A DNA stretch of 64,000 nucleotides from Tubiluchus corallicola (Eukaryota > Priapulida > Priapulimorpha > Priapulimorphida > Tubiluchidae). The notes below the pieces were generated by a model. The model saw nothing but the letters and a program-made list of their open reading frames with translations, was not told where the DNA came from and did no database searches. Shown here one piece after another: positions 1-13,690 of this stretch (positions are counted from its first letter, which is position 1; the number at the start of each line of letters is the position of its first letter). The stretch lies in contig JAQGDQ010000044.1 in the NCBI GenBank assembly GCA_030141605.1, forward strand, positions 468,001-532,000. Reading direction: 5' to 3'. The position numbers were made by a program, and so were the translations under genes.

Positions 1-3000
1 AAGCACTTTTTATGAAATATTTTAAAATTTGTACTCAGATTTAATTAACAGTCTTATTAACTAATATAATTACAAGCACAATCTAGACTTTCAAAAGAAT
101 GTTTAATACACAAGTTTTTTTTGTATTTTGTGAACAATCGAATGTCTGTGTCTTTATAGAAAAAAGAAAGTGCATAGACAAAAGAGGCTTTTGTGTTTTA
201 AGAAATTACGCTTATATCCAGTTATTCACCAAGTAGTATGTGCAACATTCACATCTCAATCTTATGATTATATTACACTATTAATTTATTTTTCTTCAAC
301 AGTTTGCATTACATAAACATTTAAAATGCAAAAATGCAAATGGACAATAGAAAAGGGGAATGAAAAACCATAGATTAACAAGCCAACCACCGTTAGGTGC
401 CACATATTAGTGAGATGTCAATAGTGAAATGTCAGATGTTATAGTTTATGAAAAATTTTTTTGAAACTAAACATATGACAGTCATCAGTTCTCTGATTTT
501 AATTCGAAAACAATTCCTGGAACCTCGTTCAACTGGAATATGTATATTAGTGCATAGTTCTGACAATCCGTCTGCAAAGTATTAAGCTATGGCATGATAG
601 TTTCTCATGGTCCAAAAACCTTAGACTATCTCCTGTCATAACACTATGTAAACAGATGAAAATTTAATACACAAAACCAGAAAGTCCACATAACTTACAA
701 TCGGATCAAACGATCAGCGATCATTTTCGCATTGCATGACGAATACGCTTAGCAAGAAACCTTGAGATGCTAGAAATGCAAACTGCCTAACCATTATAAC
801 TGGACAAACTGCTTTGCTGCACGAGAAGATTATTCTACTTTTGGACATGTTTACAGCCTTGGGGTTGTTTCTACAAACTGATGTATAAGCAAAAACCTAG
901 TATTATAATAAAAATACTTAGACGATATACTAACTTGTTCTAAAGCAATTAAAACACTAATTAAGAACTCTTAAGCCAACTTTACAATGAGACTACTACT
1001 TGCACCAATCTTGCTGAAAATTATCGTGTTTCCTAAGTATCCTGGTCTTGGTATTCAGCATTGGCAAGAATTCAAATGAACGAGGGATTTATAATAGCGA
1101 TTTATAAACATTTTTATATTATGTGTTTTCAACAAATAAGAGCAAAAAAACTAGTGCAAAACTTGATCAGGCTAACACAGAGCAAAGTTGCAAAGTTTCA
1201 CCCTGTGCTGACTAGGCTAAACAAGTAACACAACAAACACAAGCCAAAAATCAATGATCTACTGTTTGTTGCTGGGGTCCCTCATGGATTTCATAGAGTG
1301 TAGACATTAAACAATTATAGTATTCTTTTGTGTAATGGTGCCAGTTTTGATTCGTACTGTTATACAAGTGTATGATAAGTGCTTGTAGCATCATTTAATA
1401 CTATTTAGTTCAGTATTGCTATTTCACTTGTTGCATTTCAGTGCATCATCCATGCATTCTTATACATTTAATACAATGGGCCAAAATGAAGGTTTTCGGA
1501 CCATCCTTCCAAAATTTGAGTTTAATTCTAGATGCTACAGAATTTAACTTTTTCCTTACATTCCCAAAAACATATCTTTATATTGTAATATACTAACTGT
1601 AATTCTGTTTTCATATATGGACCAGTATGTCTTATTTTTAGACCAATTTCCATCTGCGCACACAAGCCATATAATGTGTTCTACTAGCTATTTATCAATC
1701 TCGATCTAGGGGGGCACTTGATAGGTCAGTCTTGGTCCTGATCCAAATGTGCTCATTTTTATTGAGCCAAGAAATTGCAAACGTTGCTCACGCACACTTA
1801 GTAAAACTAGAATTTTCATTATTGGTAAATAACATATATGTTACTAAGTTAGATACAGTAAAACCTTGGTTTACTAAAGGTCATATAAGTTACCGATTGA
1901 ACTTGAAACTAGGCAGAAACAAAAGAGATTAAAAACTACCTGTAAGAACTTAAGGGTGTCAAACACAATACACCCTCAGTGTAACAAACTTAGATAATGA
2001 CAGTTTACTCATGAAGTAAATTGATAAAAATTTATTTGAGATGTTGAATAGATACAAATTTCAAATATTTTCTAACATCTGATTTATTCATACAGTGCAT
2101 GTTTTCTGTAGTTTAAATATCATGGCCATATACAAAAAGTATATTTTCCCCATTATTATGTATTTATGCAGTACACACCCACAGCCATCTGTTAACTGTT
2201 TAGTTGCCAAAATTTTGCGAGTCTAATTGGCAAAAAAATCAAATTTTTGCAAACTGTAGGCTCTGCTGCAGGAACTTTAATAAATGCTAAAACTGTGCCA
2301 TCTACTAGTTCTCAATAAAGTCAACAACTTTCGCTAAGATTTGGAGCGTTTCGCTGCGAGTGACTTGAAATGTGAAACTAGTACAACAACACTCTTGGGC
2401 GTTACTGAAATAGATAACAGTAATCGGCTAAGCATACACATATACGGTAACAACAATTAGCATTGGTGTAAGTTTGCCCTGAAGCGTAAGGCGTCAGAAG
2501 CAGGTTTTCTGAGAAGAATTCTAATGCTGGCTAGATGGTTTTGCAAATATTTCGAATGATTCATCACGCCTTCAGCCAGTGCAAGGGAAAAAGAAATTCA
2601 GGATATTCTGAACAACATTAACTAAGCAGGAATATCCTGTCACGACCAGGAACGATCACCCATACCATGCTGCTACAAATACTCAATACAAATAGTTTCT
2701 TGCATTTTACTCATACAAAGAATCAATTACAAATTTAACATGCATAAGCAGCATAAGCGAGGTCAGACAAACAAGATCATCAATGGCAAAGACATGTTTT
2801 TTGCCAAAACAAAATAAATATTCTTCAACAACAAGCTATTAGAGCATTTTCAAAATGATACTGACGTGCTGTGTTATCTCTAGTGACATTGAATTTCATT
2901 TCATATGTTCTTAGTGTACTTACTTTGGTATGCTCTAAGTTTAAATCATAAAACAGAATGAATAACGGTGATATTAAGTTAACATTTTTTGCCTTTTAGC

Positions 3001-6000
3001 CAGTATTTCTGCTGCACACAGTAATCAACACTAGAATGCAAGCTAATACTTTCCAGCCAACCAATCATAAAGAATGCTAGTTTCAAGATTTCTCCAGTTA
3101 GTATGTTAAAACTCACAGACTGCTGGAATCTATCTTAAACTAAAGATACTACAAGCTAGTTCAATTAACTTACAAAAAAGCCATAGCATTAGCAAATAGA
3201 AGTCACTATTTATAGACACTTCTCAGTACTCGAAGCTTTCTAAATATGGGGCATTGAGAATATAGTTGCCTTAATTGTTATATTTATGCACGACACATGA
3301 AGGGAGAACAACACCTACATAAGGCCTATTTTATGAAACTTTAAGTTATTTTGTGCCAAGGTTTATTTGCAATTTAACTATGAGTAGCCTTATTAATGCA
3401 GATCGACAGGGCAAAACCGATATGTAGGCTTTTTAGCCATTTTAGCCTTACTAAGCCTACACCATTTGTATGCAGCCGACTGAATCTCATCTTGTCTTTA
3501 AACACAAAACCAGAAATGTAAACCTGGAAAGTGCTTGTAGTCACGAAGCTACCCTCACACTTAAGCAATTATTATTGTCAGCATTGTAAGTAAATTATAC
3601 TTTTTTGATTTGCATGCGTGAAATAAATTGTTCTTATATCTTATACTGAGTTCAGAACATAATAGAAACAAGTGAAGTTTGCAAACTTTGCAGCGTTCTT
3701 AGTCTGCGGCTTCATTTAACAATCTTACATTAGTAAGATGAATCTTAGAACTTGTGCAAGTTGTGGTTAGTTTCTCTAAGTATTTCAAGCAATTTGCACA
3801 TTTAGCTGATTGGGGCTTTAGAAAATACGGAGAGTGCGAATGTACTTTGCAAAACAAAATACATATTTATGTTGCATCTATATGACTGATAAGAAAAAAA
3901 AGAACAAAAATGAAAGAAAATAAATATTAAATACTTAAAGCTTGTATCATTCAAGTCATACATTGAATCACGTGCTTCGATAAGCCGCATTTCTGTTTTG
4001 AAACCTATGTGCTCTGCGCTGCAGCAGCAATACGGGACACCTGCTGTCACCTGCGCTGAATGCGAGTTTTTAGCTTGCGAGTGAATTTCTTGAATTTTTG
4101 TGACTTGTACTGTGCTTTGTCGGAAGTGGTGCTGAAATAGGGCTTTAAAACGAAAATAATAAAAGAAAACATCAGAAAGCTGGATTTGAACATTGCACTT
4201 TTGCAATACATTCTCAGACTGGATGGCTTGGCCAGTGTCTTAAGTTTTTCTATAACCAGAACTTTTCTGTACGACCTTGTTTCGTTTTAAGCCTTAAATT
4301 CAATTAATGTGAGTTTGTTGTTAATTAATTTTGTATTCTTAGAATTAATTGCTGTAAAGTATAGAGCAAAGTAGTGCTATTAAATTTTGTTGTTATATCA
4401 TCCAATAATCAGATTTTACCGTTGCTTTCTTTAACATGAATTTGGTATGATGTTTGTTGATGAACAAGTAAAAACAAAGCAAAATTAATCATTTATGATA
4501 CATTTGATATAATGATAGGGTATACAAGTCGGCCCATGGTCATGAGCCTCTGTTGTAGCTAGTGGATATATAAATAGCTCTTGCTAAACCGGACCTGCTT
4601 GCATGAACGCAAATTAATTAAAAATGCCTGCAGGTTGGATAACGGTAAAATTGTTTTAACAAATTCGTCACTGATAAACCGGTATATCTCAGCGCTATTT
4701 ATGGAGATTCTGAGGCGCATCGATGGCCAAATAAAATTATTTTTAATTTTCTTGACTGGCGAACCAAAGCAGTCCAGTAGAAAGAGCACTTTAACTGGCA
4801 TATGTGTGCAACAGCTCTGCAACAAGAGTCACCCACTGTTGCTATCAGATTTTGGCAAAAGTCGCCTAGCTCACTAGACCGCCTAATATTAGAACCTCTG
4901 CAAAAGTTTGAAATCTCTCTAAAAGGAATCTAGTCCACCTTGACCACGACAGATAGACAGACTGAGAGACTACTAGTGAGTGTTTTATTACATAAAATAT
5001 CAGATATACACCTTCAAAACATTTGTAAACAACTAAATATAGGCTTAGAAGCAACTTAACTGTAAAGAAATCCTGCTTTTTTATTGCCCGCAGGACTATT
5101 GCAATTGTAAAACTGATAGTGCTTACAACAACACCATTATAGATGTGTTATACATAAATTATCATGGTTTCAGTACATGGGAGTATGAAGATGAGAATCG
5201 TTTTAATTTAATATTGACATAATTATGATGGTTTCGATATTTTTACAATGTTACATACTATTGCAATAGCGAACTTAGTGAACTGTTAATGAATGCATAG
5301 CTTCACATTCATAAAGAATGCATTAAGGTCGAAATAATTCTCTATTCCAACCAAGGATTTCTCCCATGCCCAAATTATTCCGTTCTGCGTCCCAGTAATA
5401 AAACGGTCGTTAAAGAAGGCTCGCACAAAGGCAACTCCTCCCCGATTCAAGGTCATCCAGTTTCAGGCAGGTGAGATTCTGAGAGCCGGATAATAACGCA
5501 GAAATCGGGATTTATTGCGAGCACGAGTTATTACGCGGAGTAGCCCAGGACCCAGGCTCATTATCAAGTACTTAATTTCATAGTTCCATGAGGTTATAAT
5601 CACGGAATAGTAGAACTATTATTACGTAGTTGAGACTAGGATTTGTTTTATTATTATTACTAGAAACACCGAGTATGCTCATTTAGTATTGAAGTTAAGA
5701 ATAAATTTAGTTGAGAATCTGAGAAAAACATTGAGGCTATGTACTTAAAAGGCCAAATTATAGGTATTACGGCCTCGTATTATTAATCCTATACGAAACT
5801 TGTAGTTAATATAACTGATAATTTGTATTTCGCAAGTTACAATTAATAATTATTATCAATTAAGGACAACTTTCATTGCAAGTCCTCAGAAACGTGCACG
5901 ACGGGAGCTATAAAACTATTACAACGTGGTGTTGATATAGAATTTTAGTATAATTGTAACGAATTTGAACTTTAAATATTTAGCATGTTTGCGGACCTTT

Positions 6001-6335
6001 CCCCCAGCTTGTTACTTGTCTAAATACTATCAAGTAGCGATGGAATCAGACATCAACTTGTATAATCCTGAAGTGAGTTGACAGCTTAGGTATGGCCATG
6101 AAGTTTTGGAGCTTTCCCATGCAAACACTAGTCACCTCGTCACGATACGTGTGAATATTACAGAAAAAATACCAACTTAACCCGAGGCGAAGTTTTTAAA
6201 GAACTTCGACCATTAGTGCAAGCAAAGTTAGTTTCTTGCTTCTACTTCAAGCTCTAAAAGTTCAGGAACGAAAATTTTGTTTAAAAGTGAAATTTTTGAT
6301 AGGACTAGTGAAACTGTCATGTAGCTCAATGAAAT
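1..6335. other. Gene-free AT-rich stretch
   Basis: No reading frame here has family motifs or a believable exon structure. Open frames are short (up to 134 codons at 3802-4206 minus) and low in information. The only GC-richer island is about 5340-5560, which holds the small WD-like frame listed separately. No long tandem repeat, tRNA or LTR was seen. It could be intergenic DNA or part of a long intron of a gene lying outside the window. Confidence 0.5.
5286..5456 (-). other. Short open frame with a WD-repeat-like phrase
   Basis: A 56-codon frame on the minus strand, opening at an ATG and closing with TAA, contains the phrase FFNDRFITGTQNGIIWAWEK, which reads like one blade of a WD40 propeller. 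The frame sits in a GC-richer island (5340-5560) in otherwise AT-rich DNA. There is no clear acceptor or donor in a compatible phase, and other frames through the same island are also open, so this may be chance or an old transposable-element fragment. I do not recognise a gene. Confidence 0.15.
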
Positions 6336-6363
6336 TATAATACAATTTAATCTAATCTAATTT

Positions 6364-6664
6364 GATATGATCTGATCTCTGATCTGATCTGATCTGATCT
6401 GATCTGATCTGATCTGATCTGATCTGATCTGATCTGATCTGATCTGATCTGATCTGATCTGATCTGATCTGATCTGATCTGATCTGATCTGATCTGATCT
6501 GATCTGATCTGATCTGATCTGATCTGATCTGATCTGATCTGATCTGATCTGATCTGATCTGATCTGATCTGGCTCGTCTGGTCTGTTCTAGTCTAGTCTA
6601 GTCTAGTCTACTCTAATCTACTCTACTCTGATCTGATGTGATCTGATCTGATCTGATCTAATCT
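6364..6664. repeat. (GATCT)n pentanucleotide microsatellite
   Basis: A nearly perfect GATCT array runs from about 6366 to 6570. It is followed by about 90 bp of decayed units (GTCTA, CTCTA and ATCTA variants), then a short return to clean GATCT. A Sau3AI/DpnII-type GATC occurs every five bases in the clean part. Confidence 0.95.
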
Positions 6665-9329
6665 AAGCAAAGATTTGGCACATTTTTTTATATTTTTAGG
6701 CCTCTCTCAAAACACCGCCACAAGGCCCAAAAATATTTGTACCGCAACAGAAGCGTTAATAATAACAAGCGCATAAAATGATTGAAGATACTACAAGAAC
6801 AGCTAGACTGTTCGCTCAGCAATCTTAGGGAGAACCAGGGCGATAATCAAAATAGGTCGATTTTATTGACTTTAACAATCAAGTTAATTGTTGAAAGTCA
6901 TTACGTCAACTTCAAATTGGCCGAACAAAGGTAACAAAACTAGATCTCGACGATGCATGAATACGAGCAAAATCTCTGTGAAATTTCAACAAATTTTGAG
7001 AGAACATGGCTAAGCCTTCAACAAAACTTCAGCCTTTACAAGCTCGACATGCACCTTATAGGTTAATTAAGCTGGTTGGTTCAATGATTTGTGAAAATAT
7101 TTTAGTAAAGCAAGAACTTTGGACGAACTTATTTCACCATTTTTTCTTGTGTACTTGCTTGTGTGTCTGTTTCTTTGCTTGCTTTCTCCTACTTTCCTTC
7201 ATGGCTTTTCCTAGAAACTGTTCATTTCATTCTCTCATGACTCAGTCAGTTCTTTTTTCCCCTTCCTCCCTTTTTCTTCTTTTTCGTTTATTCCTTCCAC
7301 CCGTTTTTCCTTTTCTTCATTCTTTGGTCATTTTCTTGGTTTTGTTAATTTGTTTTATTTTTCCTAGGTAGTCAAGACAACAGTCATAATCAGTAATGCA
7401 AAGGAAACCTCCCTGAGCAAACACTAATCAGGTGGTTGCCTACATACATTTAGTGACCAGTCACTCCTCCTGAGTGCGAGACCACGGCTGTTCCGCTTGT
7501 CATGCTGTATATTATACTAGGTCCTAGTGTTGACTAGGTTTGTTGTTTTATTCTGCAACACAGTTTGCAATAAGAAAAAACACTACCAGCACAAGTGAAG
7601 ACGCTAAGTAGATGTGCAAACTTAAGTAATTATTTTACTTAGCGCAAATAATTACAAATGAAAACTGGACTCCTAGGTGAGGCCTGAAATTCAATGTTTT
7701 TCATCCATACGCAAAGGGCTTAAATAAAATGGTTGAAATATGAACATAGGCCCAGAAAAGTTGAATTATTTCAATTAATTTGTTAATTAGTACGTGAAGA
7801 AGTACTACTAAAACTCTTTTTTGAATTGGGCGAGGTTGAGAAGCACGAAAAATAGACTGATAAGAACGAGCAAAACTGATATAGTTTGTTAAAGTTATGT
7901 CACGCATTTTATAGAAAATTTCCTTAACATGCAACCACGTTTTGTACAAGACTGCTATGTATATACTTTGTATGTACTTGTATATAAAAGTTGTTTAAAA
8001 AGCAGTTTAGATTTTTCAAGCAATAGAATCTTTCAGGTTTTAAATGCAATAATCAACGTCGATGTGAGAAACTTAACAGGTAAAAAAAGAAGAAGCAGAG
8101 GGCATAAAAAGTAGATTGTGCAATGCAGAAAGATGCACCCCTTATGTTCCTTTAGCTCGCCCTTCGCCCATTAAGAATCTCAGTTTCTATTATACTGCTT
8201 ATGGGTTTCCAGTATCATTGGTTTTTTAGTTCTTGTCTTTTGCGCCTGCAAGACCTTTTTGCTGCTAGACCGTCTGTTTCAAGATGCAATTATACCTATA
8301 CCTTCTGTGATAATGATAACAATATTCTATTCACTGCGCCTATAATCAGCCTAACATTTTGGCGAACACATTTTCAAAAAGACCCAATCGAGCAAAAATA
8401 AAGACGGCAAAAATAAAACAAAAAAGAACAGTATCTTTGTCGGCAAGATGAAAAGTTGTTAACGGTAATTAAAATCAGTTCACATGACAGAATGTATGTA
8501 ACACGTTACTTCACACGTTTGTATAACATTTTTGCACAGTTTACACCCTAGGGAGATTAAATTTATTTGCGATGTAACATAATAATGAAGTTATCCATAA
8601 TGGATGTAATTTAATATTTTGAAGGAGTCTTCTTCACCTTGAGGTATTATGACTTATCACATACAGCCGTTGTTCAGCGGGTGTGGCATAACTCTAATCC
8701 TAACAATTAAAAATTGTTTAAATAAAAAAGAATTAAGCGTGTCGATCTGGCGAACTGTTTAGCAGTTCAAATGTCATTGTTTCATAAAGTTTATATGTAT
8801 AGGAGGTTTGTTATTGCACAAGAAGTTAATATGTTAAAAATAATGAGTCATCATCAATCCGTCTGTATAGGATTATCCATCAAATTCGTGTTGCGAAACA
8901 TCCAAAGTAAAATAGCGAAATAAACCCACAATAATTGAAAATCAGAAAAGAAATTTCACTAAAAGAAGTTAAACTATATAGGTTAAAGCTTACGTTACCT
9001 AGATTTGAAAATCTTAGTCTATGAGAGATGACTTAATTACTCTTAATATGCGTGTTTACAGTTTTATGTTTAAATGTTTTGACCTGTTCACCAGAAAATG
9101 GCTTTTATCACGTGCAGTTAAATGAAAAATGTTGGTGAATAGTAGACAAAAATTAATGCTTGTCAGTAGATTTGACGAAATATCGATCTTTAATTTTCTA
9201 TTTAAGTTTAAAATTAATAACAATCTGTAAAATCTATGCAATCTGTGATTTGTCTCATTTTTCTCTTTAGCATTCGTTGTTATTCTCTGTATTGATTGTA
9301 CCCCATGAGTGCAAGTAAATAGTGTAAAT
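6665..9329. other. No recognisable gene
   Basis: The longest open frame (7006-7371, plus, 121 codons) is driven by a pyrimidine-rich run from about 7130 to 7370 that yields a Phe/Leu/Cys-rich translation with no family resemblance. The rest is AT-rich with short chance frames. Confidence 0.5.
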
Positions 9330-9520
9330 AGATGAATGCATGAATGAATGAATGAGTGAATGAATGAATGAGTGAATGAGTGAATCGATGACTGAATGAA
9401 TGAACCAACCAATCAGTGAATCCATCAACTAGTCAGTCAGTCAGTTAATAATCAATCAATCACTTACTATGTATGTAAGTAAGTAATTAAAAAAATAAAT
9501 AAATGAATGACTTAATCCCG
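9330..9520. repeat. Imperfect (GAAT/GAGT)n tetranucleotide repeat
   Basis: Runs of GAAT with GAGT, GACT and CAAT variants pass into GTAA and AAATA runs. The 118-codon frame on the minus strand here (9056-9412) is a translation of this repeat into Ser/His/Phe periodic text and is not a gene. Confidence 0.85.
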
Positions 9521-11400
9521 AGGCCTCCTGCAGAGCAGGTGATGCCTGTTCGTGGGTAGCAAACGCTAAACCAACCAAACAGAATGCGGTTGTTGTTCAT
9601 TTTTCAACTCACGAACACGCATGAATAGAAATTAAAGGATTTAATTCTGCCTGGGATGATAATATACAGGAAGTCATTATTGGCTCATTATGGTACAGAA
9701 GCTGCTGTTGTTGTTGTGAGATTACAGGCAGACAAATAAACAAGGTGACTTAGTCTCATATCATTGTATATAAGTCACCTAGTACGATACAAAGCTTGTC
9801 AGATGGTCAGTGGTGACAATGTGCACCATTATACACACGCGCGTTTTATAATACTCAATGCTTATATATTATACGATCTTGCAGCAATGAGCAAATGGTA
9901 CATTATTGTACATTGCTAGGATTATAGAGGTTAACGGTGAAGGAGAGTCACCAGCAGGGTCTCCTACTGGAAGAAAGAAAATAACAAAAAGCTTAAAAAA
10001 GAAAAAATATAATAATGATAAGTAAATATTGCCAGAAGCTGTGTGTTATAAAGAAACACTTTCGATGACTGTAACGTTGGTGTTTATTATATTTTATTAG
10101 TACTAGAGCAAATGAAAATTGTTATTTTAAAAGCTAAAATCGTTAGTGTGCAATGAAGTTCATCACAAACAGTCTAGCTGCTATTAGTGTCACAGATATT
10201 GATTGCTTTCAAAATACGTCTTAGAACTAAATCTTTCGCTTATAATATTGAGTTATACGCTGTCATATCTCGACTTACATAGTTAAAACATTAATAAACG
10301 AAAACGCAATAATTTGAACAATGTTTTCTAAAGGAGTCAGTAATGATGATAAGAAAGTAACTTTGAATTTGTCAGCTTTTTACATTGCGACAAAATGACT
10401 ATAATAAAACATTGGGCATAAAAAATGCTTCTATTCTACAAATGACAACGTTAATATGTTGATTTTAAATTCCATTCTGTAACACAGTGTGCTATGGCAG
10501 TACGTCATTATGTAGGCTTTCAACGTGAGAAAAATGACAGATTCTCCCATTAAACCATATACAATATATATACATATATATATATATATACCCGTAAACT
10601 GTACATAGATATAAAGAAATAATTTTATTGTAATCAACAGATCCCTTCCAGCCCGGTTATCTGGGCCACTGGAGATTTCTGGGTAAGTAATAAGAAATTA
10701 ACGATGGAAGTTCTTCCCAATATCAACCAAACTAATGTAATTATATGTATGATAAAATGGGCTTTGGGACGGGTTTCGGGCTTAGTAAACATAACAAATA
10801 TATAGACACTGTTTTTTACTCCATTATTAATGAAAGAAAGGAAAACCAATGTTTACAGTACTTCTTATTTTTTGCAAAGCCAGAATCTCCTTGTCGGACA
10901 TTAGCCAGTGCACAACATTAGTCAATTTTATCCCCTAGGCTCCATGTTAGCAGAGACACTGACCACAATAAACCGTGTAGTTTAAACTTTGGAAGAATGT
11001 CTTACCGTTAGCCATTCCACATTCGATTGGCCCGAATATTTGAGATGCCCATGGGCACTGGGCATCAGAAGAAATCAGTGAGTTATAAGAAAGTGAAAAG
11101 ATTTTAGCCAATTATCTCGGGTGTGGTAGAGGTGTTCTTGACAGTTTTGTGAACGATTATAGTCTAAAAGTACTCGTAGCGGTTGCGAGGTTGATTGGGC
11201 GGACATAATTCAACTTGATAAACTGCAAAATACCGTATGAACTCTTCAAGTAGAAGTGAATTTAAGTGTAAGTTAATCTGAACTACTTATGCAAAACCTT
11301 AAAATATAAAGGCGACTGAAGTTACTTGTGATTACACTGCCTTACGGACTTAAACGATGATATCTTTTTCGCGGGTGTAAAGGCAATTTTCAGGATCTGT
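9521..11400. other. No recognisable gene; short (TA)n at 10560-10592
   Basis: An AT-rich stretch with only short chance frames. A brief interrupted (TA)n run lies at about 10560-10592. No repeat longer than this was seen. Confidence 0.5.
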
Positions 11401-11410
11401 GTGTAAGGAG

Positions 11411-11625
11411 CTTTTTTAAAAGTTTTTTTGAGATATTTTTTTTAAAAATAAATCGTTACAAAATTAAAATAAGAAATGGTTCTTTTTTGTTTGTTCCATA
11501 GCTGCTTAAGATAGTTGTGCTAAAAAGTTTTTAAATGCTTTTTCAAGTATTTTTAAAAAAATTTAAATCGTTACAAAATTAAAATAAGAAAAGGTTCTTC
11601 TTAGTTTTTTTCCATGTAAATGCGC
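11411..11625. repeat. Two-copy tandem duplication, period about 115 bp
   Basis: The phrase AAATCGTTACAAAATTAAAA recurs at about 11450 and 11565, and similar T-rich leaders precede both copies. The copies have diverged by substitutions and small indels. Confidence 0.7.
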
Positions 11626-11802
11626 ACGTAGGTTGTATGTCATGAAGGGAATGGTTACAACGTGACACTTGATGTTGGTGAATTATAAAGCCAGGGCGCG
11701 AAAAAACGAAACATTTGCAGTCTACGTCATAAAATTGTTTCGGTAAAATTAACCTCATTTATCAATGTGGCATGCATTTTACAGACAACTGAAACTGTAA
11801 TA

Positions 11803-12092
11803 ATTCTCGTTGCACTGACAATATCATTAGACTCATTCCAAGAACGGACCACAAATGGTCAGTCTTGACGTTCTCATTCCACTGACAATATCATTAGACT
11901 CATTCCAAGAACGGACCACAAATGGTCAGTCTTGACGTTCTCGTTCCTCAGACAATATCATTAGACACATTCCAAGAACGGACCACAAATGGTCAGTCCT
12001 GACGTCCTCGTTCCTCAGACAATATCATTAGACTCATTCCAAGAACTGGCCACAAATGGTCAGTTGGGCAGTCCTGACGTTCTCGTTGCTAA
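11803..12092. repeat. 67-bp minisatellite, four copies
   Basis: The anchor GACAATATCATTAGACTCAT begins at 11817, 11884 and 12018; in the copy starting at 11951 a single base differs. The spacing is exactly 67 bp each time. The copies differ by a few substitutions. The fourth has an extra 8 bp (TTGGGCAG) inserted after its GGTCAG. The unit includes GGACCACAAATGGTC, a near-palindrome. The unit length is not a multiple of three, so this is unlikely to be a coding repeat. Confidence 0.95.
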
Positions 12093-13420
12093 AGAACCAA
12101 ATAAATTTAAAACTAGCAATTCGTTACTCCGTTTCTTCCAAATTGTTTGTTTACTAAAATTTATTGTTATTTGTTGTACAAAATTGAACCGTAGGCTATT
12201 TTATGAGCACAAAAGTGTAATGCCGGTAATATTTGACTGCATAGTATACTTTCTTCAACAGTTCGGAAAAATGCAGCAAAAAACTGATGTTAAAATGCGC
12301 TGCAGGTCTTTATTAAATAATGTTATTGTCAGTATTTCGCCCAGGAAACCGTTTCCTCTTCAGGATAGGTTTATGATTTTTTTATAAAAATTGCAATTAC
12401 TACAAAATATGTGAGACTTTGCATAATATATACAATTTTGTCAATATTTAACACCCAATCACACTGGCATGATATTTGCCATTGTTATACATGCACGTTT
12501 AGCTTATTATACAGCCTGTGCTTAAGTTTATCAATTATTGACCTCAAACTGAGACTTGGAAACTTCTAATAATTTTGCAATGTACGTAGATTTGAATTTA
12601 AATTTATTTATTATATTCAGCAAACAGTTAATACGAGTTTTACAAATTTTACAAAACACGATAAATTTTTCAAGTTTGATAAAGGTTATGATTAAATGAG
12701 CAAATTTACAATTAAGTTTGCTGCATGGTACTTAGGAAGAGAACCTTGTTAAGCCACCAGGTGATTTTAAGAGAGGAAGATAAAGAAATAAGAGGTCAGT
12801 TGAAAGGAGCCTGAAAGAGATCGAACAATGGAAAAACACGACCATGTTCAGATTAGATGCACTTGATGATTAAATGATTAAACAATGAGAAACCCTCGGT
12901 GAACGCTGCACGACCAATACGAATCGTATTAACAATCTTACGTTAGATTGAAATAAAGGTGTTTATAGATTTGCTGCTTTTGGTGTATGTAGGAATAGGC
13001 CTACAGTTCTCGCATACAGACAAAACTTCAATGTCTTTGTGAAGACAAATGTACTCGTCGGTTAAATTTTGGCGAAAGTATGGTTTTAACAGATGAAAAT
13101 ACGCAATCAGCAGTTGTTTGACTTACCTCAGGCTTTTAGGGCTAGAGACAGGTGAGGACGTAGTCACGTGACCGTGCTCTGTACCAAAAACACGGCTGCT
13201 ACTGTAAATTATCATACCTGAGCAACCTTGATACTTTATTGCACAGGTAGTTAATCAGGACGCGGTCATGTTAATGTAACTGTTGATACAGGTGAGCAGG
13301 TAAAATTTATAGCAACAGCAGCGGCTGCTGCATCACAAAGATAGATGCAGCTTTTCAAGGATGCAGACAGACAGGAGGCGTGACTAGCGTAGAGGGATGT
13401 CGTTCCTAACCGCGAGGCAG
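12093..13420. other. No gene; hairpin-bearing motif at 12331-12366
   Basis: On the minus strand, 12331-12366 reads CCTGAAGAGGAAACGGTTTC then CTGGGCGAAATACTG: a CTGAAGA box, a short stem (AGGAAAC/GTTTCCT) and a GCGAAA box. This layout resembles a degenerate hammerhead-type core. Nothing else identifiable was seen in this stretch. Confidence 0.3.
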
Positions 13421-13690
13421 ATCTAGTCAATGAAATGTAGGTAGGAGACAAAAATAAAGAAGGATGGAACAAGAAGAGAGTAACACTGAAAGGGGGAGGG
13501 GAAACAGCAAAAAGAGAGACAGAATAAGAGAGAATGACACAGAGAAAGTAAGTGAGAGAGAAAGAGAAAGAGAGAGAGAGAAGAGAGGAGAGGGACAGTG
13601 AAAGGGAGAAAGAGGGAGAGAGAGAAAGAAAGAGGGGAGAAAGAGTAGGGGAAGAGAGAGAAAAGTGGCTGAGAACAAGGCAGAAACAAG
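13421..13690. repeat. Purine-rich (GA)n/(GAAA)n tract
   Basis: A strand-asymmetric run of AG-rich sequence with imperfect GA, GAGA and GAAA units. It opens several overlapping frames of Ser/Leu-rich or Arg/Glu-rich low-complexity translation on both strands, none of which should be read as a gene. Confidence 0.9.

Noticed and set aside
7006-7371. 121-codon frame with hydrophobic C-terminal half, possible small membrane protein
   Set aside because: Hydrophobicity comes from a T/C-rich run; no splice signals or family resemblance.
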